Source of the DNA: Trichoplax adhaerens
Taxonomy: Eukaryota; Placozoa; Uniplacotomia; Trichoplacea; Trichoplacidae
DNA: 64,000 nucleotides
Assembly (NCBI RefSeq): GCF_000150275.1
Contig: NW_002060944.1
Span: forward strand, 7,392,735-7,456,734
Reading direction: 5' to 3'
The position numbers were made by a program, and so were the translations under genes. This document shows positions 49,701-61,938 of this stretch, one piece after another (within the stretch, counting starts at the first letter, position 1; every line of letters begins with the position of its first letter). Under the pieces are notes generated by a model, which saw nothing but the letters and a program-made list of their open reading frames with translations, was not told the origin of the DNA and made no database searches.

Positions 49701-52516
49701 TGGAAACGGATTTTGCTGGAGTAAAAATTGCAGTTTTTCGAATCCCTAATAACAGTTGATCAAGATTTATTAAATCATAAACAAGCAAGAAGATGAGGAA
49801 TCTGTGTCAGTTAAATATATCATTAGATTACGGTACACGCTAGCGTATAATTCGATCAATGCATAACTTAAGGTTTCTTTATCCTTTTACCGATGTTGGA
49901 TTGGCATCAAAATTAATTAAGGCTTGATTATGTAAAGTTACAGGATCTAATTCCTAATAAAAGATTCGAATGGGATCGTAAATTTTTACTCACTTTCCAC
50001 AACAAAATTGGATGTACTGCTCATGTTATAGAAAGCTTAAAACGTACCTCTTCAGATCTTGGAGGCATATCAGTTAAGGCATCCATAGCAGCATCATCTT
50101 ACGTACAATAGACAGCATCAATTACGTAATTATCACCTATCTAACATACACAAAGTAAAGTTATTATATACTTACAGTTCTTTAGTTGATGTTCAATTGC
50201 AGCCTTAAGATTAAAAGCTTCGATTAAAGCAGTTTCATGTAATACCTGGATATTAGAAATGCAACGTTATCGCTTTAAATTTTTTCAATTTCAGGGTCAT
50301 ATATCAGATAATTTATAAGAATGATCTTACCAGAGTATTTCCTACACTTCGTACTTCGATTCCTTCAGTTGTCATACCAACACTAAGTTCTGTAAAATTT
50401 TCACATACACGTATGTAAGTACATTTACCCTTAAAGCAATACTTCGAATAGCAAATACTTGATGATTCTAATCTAACCTGGATGTTCTCTAATACCACGT
50501 TCAATAATATCGGCAATGTTCTTAAGAGATGGGGCAAATTGTTTCATGTGGTAATAGCACAAAGCGATATTGTACGATAATCCTAAAGTTAATACCAATA
50601 ATATTAATAATTTTCTAAGAAAAATGTTTTGCAGACATGTCATTTAAAAATTTACAAGATATAATAAGCTAAGACAAGACTATTAATCTATTTAATACTA
50701 CATTACTATACGTTCTAACACATTTGTGACTTAAGCTACCTGCTTGGAAGCCAATCATTTGCTGCGCCGTTAGAAATCGCCGACAAGCTTCTTCGTAGCG
50801 GTCCTCCTAGTAAGTTAAAGAATATCAAGTAGTCTTGGTTAAGTTACTTTCGTATATTAGGCATATGTCATTTAGAAATCGCAAAACATACCATGAAAAG
50901 AAGACATCCATTGTTAATTTCAACGTCTACATCATCGCTCGTACACTGATCTATTAATGCCTGCATATAATATAAACTATCATGTAAGCTACCGTACTAG
51001 TTTAAAAGACGATATTCAAAAATATGTTTATGATCTCACTTTTGAACCAGAATAGTCTTGTTCACCGAATTTGATTGCAGATTGTAATTTCAAAATCTGT
51101 AGAAGCAATAAATACAACAAAAAATATATTATGATACACTAATTGCATGCTTTTATTGATTCATGTAAAATGATATCACATACAGTATGACAAAGTGAAG
51201 AAATGACTACAGCTCTGTGTACTTATATCTCATACCTTTGATTGGGTTTCAGTATTCGTAGGAATACTAAAAGTTGCCTTTGTTGCTTCAGCAAACATAT
51301 TGGCTTTATATAATGACTATGGTGATAATGTTATTACTCAGCATTACTTTAAGTGTATCAATTTTATATGCTAAATGCAAGTGAATATATTTTACTCTAA
51401 CCTGTGCATAATTTACTCTGTACTCCACGTTATCGGGTTGTATTTGCACCAATTGTTTATAACTATTATAATTAGACATGAATTAAACGAGAAATATTAG
51501 TGTTTATGGCTAGCGGAGTCTTGCATGAATCATTTGATTAGCCGATTAGATGATATTTTATTTGCAATTCTTACCAATCTGCTGCAGCAGCAAAATCTTG
51601 TAGGTAATAATGGCAGTATGCTAGAATTGAAAGTGCAGCACGAGATTTAGGATGATTTTCTAATTCACTTGATAGAATTTCGATCGCTTCATGATATTTT
51701 TGATCTCGTATCTAAGTTAGATATGATTTTTAATTGATATCATAAGTACAAAATAATTTTAGAATTACTTAATTCACTTAGCGTCTTTAGACGCAATTTA
51801 ATCCATGAATGTAACAATAACTTTAAAGATTTCGTAATATATTATCATTAACCCTTATTTGTATTATGTTGGCGATATCGTTATAATTTCCTACAGAAAT
51901 ACATGCGAATAACAATCTGATATTTTATATGTTGACAGTAACGGTATCATTTTCATTTTAAGAGTTGGTTTCATCGCTCTTCATCTATGTATTTCATTAA
52001 ATCTGCTTAATATTATAAGTCTATTGAATTATAGATAGTCGATAGGAAGGATAAGGTTTTTACTAAATTCTTTCCGTTAGGATCTAACAGTGGGCTGATT
52101 CAATTTGAAACATGAAAGTAAGTACTTCTCTTGTAAGGGCCTAATTGAGATACGCTTAATAAGGCATGGTTCATATAATAAATTATATCGAAAGGCGTAA
52201 GTTTCTATATCGTAGTTTAAGATTATTTGTACTATCAAAAAATTCCGAGTGGAAATCCCTTCTATCATGGGTAAGTAAAGGATAAGATTGACATCTCTAG
52301 AATTTATTCATTCAAAATTAAACCCTTTTTAGGGAAAATTTTTTATTAACTGAACTTTTGAATCGCTGATAAATTGGTAAATCACAATTACGGTCGTTAG
52401 TTCAAGAAATAACTTCTCATTAGCGTATATCTAATATGATTAATATATGATATACTTACCAAGCTATAGATTTTAACCGTGTATTCGCCTTCTTTAATTT
52501 GCGTTGGAGGATTCAT
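46775..52516 (-). CDS. IFT70: Intraflagellar transport protein 70 (TTC30), TPR protein, 27 exons
   Basis: Twenty-seven in-phase exons join to 649 residues (human TTC30A/B about 665), with start at 52516 and stop at 46775-46777. Exons 5' to 3' end at the low coordinates 52460, 51575, 51402, 51236, 51040, 50892, 50740, 50478, 50331, 50176, 50048, 49891, 49697, 49580, 49388, 49204, 49068, 48915, 48651, 48317, 48101, 47986, 47816, 47604, 47417, 47275 and 46775. Hallmarks are V-G-M-T-T-E-G-I-E-V-R-S-V-G-N-T, L-A-E-N-A-H-L-T, M-A-Q-A-K-I-Y-W, K-S-V-E-F-C-N-E-H-D-T-W-K-L-N-V-A-H-V-L, T-L-Y-C-A-K-G-N-Y-E-F-G-I-S-R-V and S-L-E-P-Y-N-K-K. IFT70 is a core IFT-B subunit whose TPR superhelix wraps IFT52, needed to build cilia. 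Most introns are 60-250 bp. Confidence 0.96.
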
Positions 52517-53007
52517 ATTTTCTAGATACCAGCTGAAGTGGATGACTCAATCGTGTGTAAGCGTGTATTATATATTACAAAGTATAATATGGTGTAGCAA
52601 ATAACCAACTAATAATAAGCGACAAAGTACTCTACCAACTATTTTTGGAAGACTGCCAATTCCAAAATTTATGTTATATCACTCGCCTTATTAAACTAGA
52701 GTAAAACAAGTATACAGTCAGTCGTAAATCTGCCAATATATAGTACTTGATTTGAGACACGAATTAATATGCACACGTTATGGCGCTATACTGTTATCTC
52801 ATCAAGATCTTCGTTTAATTCCTGGCTATAACGATCAATCTTAGCTACTCATAGTAATGCCTATTACCAGAAATATTAAGAAACAAGAATGTGCATTCGG
52901 TTTCCAGGAGTAACGAAGGCAAGACTGCGCCGGCCCATCACGCATGCGCAACCCGTCTTCGAGTTCAAATTCTATCCTTATTTACAATTTAGCTCTGACT
53001 TAAATAT

Positions 53008-53693
53008 GATCGATTTCCAACTAGTCTATTAGGACTTATATTATTCTAATAAATTTTCCAATGTAAAAATTGATATTGCAACCTATCTGGCTATAGCTGT
53101 CTAGATAAACCATTTTATCGTTACTGATCGCTTTTCGACTAGTCGATTTGGACTTGTTTCACTTCAGTTTTTACGTATAAAAATTGGCTTTGCAACCTAT
53201 TTGACTGTAGCTGCCTAGATGAATTATTTTGTCGCTATTGATTGTTTTTCGACTAGTAGATTTTGACTTATTTTAATTTCCGTTATAAAAATTGACATTG
53301 TAACCTATCTAGCTATAGCTGCCTACATAAATTATTTTATCGCTATTGATCGCTTTTCGACTAGTCCATTTTGACTTGCGTCATTTTAATTTTCCATTAT
53401 GAAAGTTGACATTGCAACCTATCTGGCTATAGCTGTCTAAATAAATCATGCTGCCGTTATTGATCGCTTTTCCACTACTAATTTTGGACTTATTTTAATT
53501 TTCGGGTATGAAAATTGACATTACAACCTATTTGGCTATAACTGTCTAAATGAATCATTTTATCCTTCTTGATCGCTGTTCGACTAGTAGATTTTGATTG
53601 GCATCAACATTTTAATTTTCCAGTACGAAAATTGACATTGTAACCTACAGTATTTGGCTACAGGGGTCTAGATAAATCATTATGTCGTTATTG
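53008..53693. repeat. Tandem repeat, period ~114 bp, six units
   Basis: Six units each carry GATCGCTTTTCGACTAGT, a TTGACTTATTT block, AAAATTGACATTG, AACCTAT-TGGCTATAG and AAATCATTTT. Similarity between units is moderate, so the array is old. No shared open frame is kept. Confidence 0.9.
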
Positions 53694-55624
53694 TACCACT
53701 ACAGTATACTGTAGTACTATGGTTGCATTTGAATTTACGAAATAATGGAGATCGATAGAATTCATTAGCCACTCTATGTAGCGTCTAAATTTGATCATCG
53801 ATTTGTACAGTATTTATGAAGATGAAATGGGTAAGTAGCACCATATGCTAAAATGAGCACAGTACAGTATTTGTACACTGTTCGATATGGAGTTTATTCT
53901 AGTACACGATTTAAATCATTTCATTCAATATAGATGTAATGAATAGTATAGAACAGTAGTCGGAAGTCTAGGTATGGCCGTGGGACCTTACAGAAAATGA
54001 TCACAGAAAATTTTAATAAAGCCATTGTTAAAAACCCTTCCTCAATTTTATGCGGACGAAGATCGATCGATACCGAATAAAATCAAAACGATTTTCGTTG
54101 AATCAAAGCTGTCGAGAGTCATTTCTTGATTGAACGTGTAGTGTACGGGTTATTAGCCCTAAAAACTACTGCAATTAGCTGAAATCACTACAGAATGATT
54201 TTTTATCTCTCTTTAATTTAAAGAGTTAAGTTAAGAGGCCTAACGCCTAGGGGCTTCTATATACAGCATGCGCACATTTTACTCATTAAGTCATCTGGAT
54301 AGATACACGAGTATAAGAAATCAATTCAATATTTGACCATATTTATTTTCATATCCGATTGCTACTAGACTATAAAAGATCTTTTATCTTTGTTTCAATG
54401 TAATTATTTATTATTTTTCATTGAAACTCTACCCAAGATATTTTTATAATCACGTACAGTACTGCACGTAGGCAAGGAGTAAATTTCCGATGCTTGTTGT
54501 ATTTTCTAAGTTAAATCTATATAATAGAAATTCAAGATAGAAACATTTTGACTGCAGTAGACTGTAATGTGTTAAAATGTCTTTATGTGTCATCTATTGA
54601 GCTGTAGAAAAATTAACGTACAAAATAAAGTTAGGGGTTAAACGATGGCCAGTGAAAACTAAGTTCACAGAGACTTACAAATTCTATTCCTAATCAATTT
54701 CAAGCATATCGTATACGTACGCTTCCAATCATACCATACAACTCATTATGCGCTGCCATGAGAAGGTTTATATTTATTATTTTTTATTCTTTTGGGGGAA
54801 TTAAATAAGTAAATTAATCAGTTCTGTTGTATTCCGTTATTCAGTTCAAGTTTTATATTGGAAACCTATACTGGGCAGGCAAAACTAGCGATGCACCCAT
54901 ACGAATATCAAAACAGTGGACAATAATAATTATTATAATTAAGGAGATTTTTACTTGTTGGCCCTACCTACGCAATATAGGTCGCTATTACGTCACATAG
55001 CGAGGTAGAAGATTCGATTCCACTCTAGAATTTTCAAAGTTTTATATCCAGTCTAACCAATCCTAGTTGCAAGCATCAACCAGCACGTAGGCCATTGTCC
55101 GCCATGATGGAAAGGACAATACTGCAAAAGAGGAGCGTGCCCTTCTATCCAATCTATAACCTACAATCTAATTGTCTGATAGATCAGTACACGCCCCAAA
55201 AATCATACAATCAACGCTAAATAAAAACATGCAAATCTGTCAATTGCTAGTTAATACATTAATACGCTCTGACCCCTGGAATATAAATATAAAACAACAC
55301 TGGTCAGATGTTTACTCATTCTAATTACATTCATCGCACCGATCAGACAGTAGAATGTTCTAAGTTGTCATCATCACTCGAAACGATCAAATCAGATATT
55401 CCAATTTTCTCCATCGACCTTAAGCTAAGCAGCGTTCTAACTGTCGATGAGCGAAAGGTAATTGCCACCTGCGAACAACTCGATCATCAATATTATTTTA
55501 TCATCATCATCTTTTAGCGATCGTAAAAGAAAAGAAGAAAAATCAAAATTAACTGTAAAATGGGTGAAATAGACAAAAGTATCGAAATGCTACAACGGGA
55601 ATACTTTTCCATGATTCCACTACG

Positions 55625-56290
55625 ATTTGTTTTTGGATCGATCAAGGTAGGAGACACATGATAGATTCTACTAAGACAGTATGACTGGATAACCTCTAAA
55701 TTTGCCCTTGATTGGCACAATCAAGAATGCCTTAGTATCTATTTGATCTTGCTATGTATCAACGAGCATTCTGACATCCTTCCATTGTAACGGTTGAGAT
55801 TGAATCTTTTGAGTTGTGAATTACTTTTTTCATGACTTTCTTACCATTTTTAGCTCTGTCAAGGTAGTCATGGAGGCCAAATGATAGATTGTACGATAAT
55901 GTAGTATGATTGGATACCGGAATTTACAGTTGATCGGCGCAATCGAAAAATTGTATAATATCTATTTGTTCTTGGCCTGTATCTTTGAGCATCTTCACAT
56001 CCCTCTGAAGGTCAAGATTGAATCAATCTTTGAGTAGTGAACAGCTTTTTCTACTTTCTTACTGCTATTTGATGTCTTGCTGATGGGATTGTGTATACAT
56101 AGACGCCGTAAAATGCAATGAGGATATCCAAAGTTCGAAGTTGATCGCATATCGATCGATACGATTCATTCAGGGTCTATTTTGTTCTACGTAGGCATGG
56201 ATTATCCTTTCGTACTCATGCCCTTCGGTCATCACGGTAGAGATTGAATCAGCATCATAGAAAGAATCTTTGAATTGCAAATAATTCTTT
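55625..56290. repeat. Diverged tandem repeat, period ~230 bp, three units
   Basis: Units near 55637, 55860 and 56075-56270 share AAGGTAG-CATG-AGG, GATAGATT, TATGATTGGATA, TTGATCGGCGCAATC, TATCTATTTG and GGTTGAGATTGAATC-like blocks in order. The third is the most decayed. Origin unknown. Confidence 0.7.
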
Positions 56291-57526
56291 CAATACGGTA
56301 GACATTAAACCCACGTCACAGAAAATTCTTGTATTTGCCAACAGTTCTCGACTGTTATCTGACCATCATTTATATGTTCCAGAGAAATTGATGTATGTAG
56401 AAATAACGTAAAAAGAAACTAGATAGCGCTTGAACTTAGCATTTTGAACGAGATCAACGGTCATTTTTGACTATTACCCTATACACTTATACAGTAGTAT
56501 GGTTATTAACGTAAATACATACGGATTGTCTCATATAGACGATAATGATATACAGTACAATATACCACTTGAAAAATGGTGACACAAGTGAATGGTCGCC
56601 GTTTTATTTCCTCAATTAATTATCCAACGTAGTATCAATCGTCTTTCTAACTTAATCATAGTTCAATGTTCTATCATATACCTTACAATCTTTGAACATG
56701 TTTATTTATTAGCCGATATGACCTGTGAGATGGCAATATTTACAAGTGCAGACATACAGTACTTTGACCCAATGACCTATTGCGAGCCTGCTCATTCTAA
56801 CGCATGTGTAGGAGGGAGCATAGACTAAAATGGCAGCAATTTTTTTTCAAATTTTAATGATTATATGATATAATCACACAATGCTGACAGCAGTCAAAAT
56901 AGTAGTTGTAGAGCATTGCGATCGATAAACATAGTTAAAACCCTAAAACCAACTTGTACTGTGTGTTGGTAGTTACATGGAGTACAAAATCACTACGATT
57001 GTCAACTAATCTGCAACGAGTTTATTTTACTCTGAACGGATTGTTGATCAAAGTGAATTACCAATAAATATCAATGTCAGCATACAAATACATAGAAAAA
57101 ACCTACGGACAGTTAAGTTACGACTGAAATAACAACATCTTCCAATATAGCTACAGACATTGCAAAATCTATGTTGTTGAAACGATCAAATCGAATAAGA
57201 GTAATCTTCAATCTCTGCTGTGATCGTTGATATCCGATTTTCACATGATGCTACAAATTGATTGATATAATGTTAAATTATACAATATCTGACTACTATA
57301 TTTCGACACTGCCAAATTAAATTGCCGTAATCAATTTACGCACAAGGTAATGATAATGTAAATTAATTACGTGAATAATTTTTATTACATAATCAAGTTG
57401 AGTGATTTATTCCATTCCGTATCCTATATTTTGTACAGATGACTAATCACAGTTCAAAACGAGGTGAAAATACTTTGTTTGATTTAACTCGATATTTTTA
57501 TTTCCCTTACCATTTCTATTCTTTAG

Positions 57527-60022
57527 GACATAACTCTGGATGTTGATATCCAAACAAAAATTCTATACAAGGTTAGTTTATCAATCAATTTGAATACAGT
57601 AGAACAATCCTAACCGATTGCATTGAGAATGACCGATAAATATACTTTAACACATGAGTATTATCCATAATGTTGATGTAAATGCCATCACATCCATTTA
57701 TATATATGTATGTATCCATTTTAACAGACTATCAAATTCAAGCTTCACGACAATTATCCTGTTTCTAAGCGCTATACAATAGCATTTCTAAACGAGTTTA
57801 TCAGTAAGGTAGGTCCTTTTTCTTCAGTAAGATTTTCATAAATTATTAGACAAAAAATATTGAGTGATAATATTTACTTTATACTCTGCAGCGGTAGATT
57901 CCTTGCTGTTTAGAACAAGATAACTTATAACTTTTTAATGAATTTCTACCGTAATCTTTCTTTAAATTTGTTGATCAAAATTACAACGCTATACGTACGC
58001 TATCAGCGATATAGCGCAATTGATAAATGATGATTTCCCTTAACGTAAACGATTACTTTGTTCTGATCATGCACTAATTGACGCTGATTGATTGGCACTA
58101 GTGTGAGAAGGCAGGATGTGAAATAATTGACGAATTATACGAAATCTATACTGGATACATCAGCGTGAAATTAAAACCAGAACAATACTTTTATAAGTCC
58201 TATCTACTGGTAAATAATGAGTTAAGCAAGAACTCAATATTAGTGTAATGTCAGATTGATGCACATATATCAATAGAACAACTAAATAGCCTATTACAAT
58301 CTGCCAATTCTAATTTTTTTTTACCTCCAATAACTACAACTAACTTTCCTAAAAGCCGTCTGGAAAAACGATATCAATTTCTACCGCTCCGCAATTCGTT
58401 GCCCATGGTACGACTGGTCTTAACATTTGGCCCGTGAGTATAGCATCTACTTGAAGTCATAGTCAATTTTTTAAACAAATTTACCAGTAAATTAATAGGT
58501 AATATTTTATTATTATCACATTAACGACAACTTAAAGTGATATTACTGTAATTTGCTAATATAGGCCTCATTTGCTCTCAACGAATGGATTTATCAAAAC
58601 AAGAGCATTTTCGATAATCGGTAATGTTAATTGAAAATGAAGAACCACTGAATAAGTTTATACGATAATTAAGGATGGATAATTAAACGCATCATTTAGT
58701 AATTTATGATTAAAGAGTTTAGTGCGAAAATCATGAAAATCTTAGCTATATAAAGCAATATCATGTTTTTTGTAATGATTGATAGAAATCGCACAACTGA
58801 TTATCTTGATTAACTATTAATCTTTTAGATCAGTTTTAGAACTTGGATCTGGTGTTGGCTTAACCGGTATCTTTACTTGCTTAGAATGTAAACCTCGTCG
58901 TTATACTCTCTCCGATTGCCATTGCATGGTTTTACAACGCTTGGAAAAAAATCTTACCATCAATTTGAAGGATTTGGATAACTATAACCTTGATATCAAG
59001 TATTCCTCTGATGATATTATCCAAAATGGCATACATAAAACAGCTAAAAGCACCGTTGAATTGATCGGTTTGAACTGCGAAACTGCAAGCGAACACGATC
59101 TTTCTAAGCTTCAATCCGACATTATTTTAGCATCTGGTTAGATTCATTTATTAATCTAGCATAGTGAGATAGAAAGTACTATTTTTTTATATTACCAGCA
59201 TTGTCAATTTTTAATTTCGTAAATTTACAGATTTAATCTTCGACATGAGGCTAATTAGCTCATTGGTAAGAACTTTGCAGTGCTTGCTAAGGTATGATTC
59301 ATATGAAATTTCATTAAAAAAGATTGTATAGTTAATACGCCTACTGCACCGCGTATCATCAGATCTTGAAACACTTCAGCATTACTAATGATAGACAAAC
59401 TGCCAAATTATAATTTCCCTTAAAGAGTTACCTATTTTAAGTAAAGACGTATTAAGAGAAAATACATTAAATATCTTCATCAAATATATGCATACCCCTA
59501 TATATTGCGTTCTCTAGATCTGTAATTATTGAAAATTATTTTGGATGCGCAAGTAGAATAAAGTAACCGATCAATAAATGATTAATTAATAACCTTCTTG
59601 TCTTATACCAATTGTATATTTGTAGAAATACAGATACAAATAAATCGGAGACGAAGCCAGTTGCCTATATATGTTCCACCGTTAGGAGCGAAAATACATA
59701 CAATTTCTTTATGTCAGAGCTGGGTATGTTACACATCATGTAAACGAAAGTAAAACTTAGTATTAGAAGTTTACTTTCCACTTGTGCTACTGCAACATTG
59801 CTATATAGTCTTGCCGAATTTTGAAGTCTTCATTCCACATCTGTTTCTCATTAAATTACAGCAAAACACGAATTACATAACTGACTGTAGACTAATTTTT
59901 TATATTTTTTTATAGATGCTGCGGGTATTCATTATGAACACATAGATTTCAATCCTAAGAATGTATGTTTTATCAACTTAGAATCTGAAAGAACGAAACT
60001 ACTCAAGCTATGGTCGTCATAG
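57527..60022 (+). CDS. EEF2KMT: eEF2-lysine N-methyltransferase (FAM86 family), first exon not identified
   Basis: Eight exons in phase (57527-57571, 57728-57808, 58102-58209, 58356-58433, 58565-58620, 58829-59136, 59231-59291, 59626-59723) and a ninth ending at the stop (59916-60022) match human EEF2KMT along almost all its length. I-L-Y-K-T-I-K corresponds to I-L-H-K-T-V-K, and A-H-G-T-T-G-L-N-I-W to S-Y-G-T-T-G-L-V-T-W. V-L-E-L-G-S-G-V-G-L-T-G is the SAM-binding loop; L-S-D-C-H and Y-I-C-S-T-V-R-S-E-N-T follow. The enzyme trimethylates a lysine of elongation factor eEF2. The reading frame has a stop right before 57527, so the true start lies in an upstream exon of about 30 residues that I could not place. 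The usual D-V-L-Y after the substrate strand is D-L-I-F here. Confidence 0.9.
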
Positions 60023-61938
60023 TTTCTATATAGCGAAAAATTTTTGTACTCCATTTTCTTCTATTTTATATATCCATTGTGATAACTGTTATACGTATTG
60101 TATACGTAAGATGTTCTTAACTATTCTGGAACGCAGTTTGAATGTAAATATGAAGCAGATGATGAATCGAATAATTTTATGCCAGCTTGACTGGTTTACA
60201 GTGTATAAGAGATCTCAGTGTAGCAACATAGCTCAAAGTATATGCTACGAACAGCGAAACTTCTTAAGATAGCATTAAAATCTATAAAAAAATTGCTATA
60301 ATTAAGTTTATATATCGGTGTTCATAGTTATTTGCAACCGTATCAAATGGGGACTTTATGACAGTTATGATTCAATTATTTAATTAAATTTTTACGGATA
60401 AATTATATTTGACGATAGATACTAAGCAAGTATCTGTTGATGCAACAAAAACAATTTAGTGAAAACTAATAAATTTTTCTTTGAAGCGATCTTAGATAGC
60501 ATTTCGAAGTGGCTATAGCAGATATTGAAATAGCATCCAGTCGTTACTAGAGTTTTATATTTACTTTTATATCAATTATTAAGAAAAGGCAAAGAGGACT
60601 TTTAAAAAATTTTTTCCTTCAATATGATACATTTAATGTTTACGATATTTCATTGTACCTTAGCCCACATCACAAAGAATGTAAAAGATGATCTTTTTAG
60701 TATCAGTTAAGCCTAACTTACGGCATAAAGAGATAGAAGGAAACTGTGCAAACTATTTGCCTTACTACATATGCAAGATAATGACAACATCTGCAGTAGT
60801 AGATGAAAAATAATTTGGTTTTATTATCGCGCTTAAAATGAACTGAATATGGTATTAGTTAAACAGTACCCGTGTAAGTAAGACCCATGCAGTACAGTAA
60901 TAACTCAATCCGATTTGTTTTAGTTTAACAATGATCATGTAAAATCTGTCATTAGCTTCAAGATTCTGCCACCCATACAGCCAGCATTCGTAGAAAAGAG
61001 TATATACGAAATTACAGATTGTAGATTGCAAATTCCATCAAAACAGACGGTATCTATTAGCACTAAACAAAGGAAATATTTTCATCACAAATTATCAAAA
61101 TTTACTGTATTTGAAACTTTGAACACAGCAAGGATACCGAAATCTTATTGAAAATAGAAGATTTACAGCATCTGTAAAATTTACCTGAGAGCTGAAAGCC
61201 AATTAATTACAAAGTGAGTTAAACGTTTAAGTGACAGCATTTTTGTAGCTGTAGGAATATCACCAATATAAACAATAGCATGAGTACATGCATGTCTCCG
61301 ATTTTATTAAAATTAAACGATCTGCTCTGCATATGAGTGGACATTCTCAACGTAATTTGATGCTGAGTAGAAGGATACGATAAAAAATGGTAGTCGGTAT
61401 CACAAAATTTATACAGGTTTTGTAAATAGTAAAAACGAGAATGACTACATACACAATGCTAAGCTGATATTACAGTCTTTACAAGGTGCATACGGCAAGA
61501 TCAATCTTCAGTAATAACAGAAAGCCGCAGCATTATACGTACCGTATAAAATTAGTGCATGATAGCATAATCGAATTAGTATCAATTTATCTACTCTATA
61601 TTTAGGCTATTTATTAAAACCTTACTCCTAGCAAATCCTATGCCTGAGCTTCCATATTAGTCGATTACTTATTTTGTTACAAATAAGCAAATTGTTTTAT
61701 TACTTGAGTACGACACCGTTTTATCGTACATCATCACATATGCTAATTAGAAAATATCATTAAACTATGATAATCCAGAGATCGTTATAATAAATAAAAT
61801 ATAGCAATTTTCATTTTCGTGGTTGAGATCGTAATGACAGATTAATATTTATAAGTATAATATTTCGCACAGAGTGGGTATCATAAAAAATTAAATTTAC
61901 ATAACTGTATACACAAATTTAGTTCAAGAAAACTTGTG
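60023..61938. other. Gene-free stretch between the convergent EEF2KMT and IRE1 genes
   Basis: About 1.9 kb of AT-rich DNA with no open frame of note. It must contain both 3' UTRs. No repeat array or RNA gene is recognised. Confidence 0.6.

Larger units (their letters stand above)
52517..57526. other. Gene-free 5 kb between IFT70 and EEF2KMT
   Basis: Holds the IFT70 upstream region, probably the missing EEF2KMT first exon, a ~114-bp tandem repeat (53008-53693) and a diverged ~230-bp repeat (55625-56290). Small CTGTAC patches occur at 53697-53720 and 53865-53882. Open frames at 55308-55517 and 56592-56828 have no domain and are not called. Confidence 0.6.
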
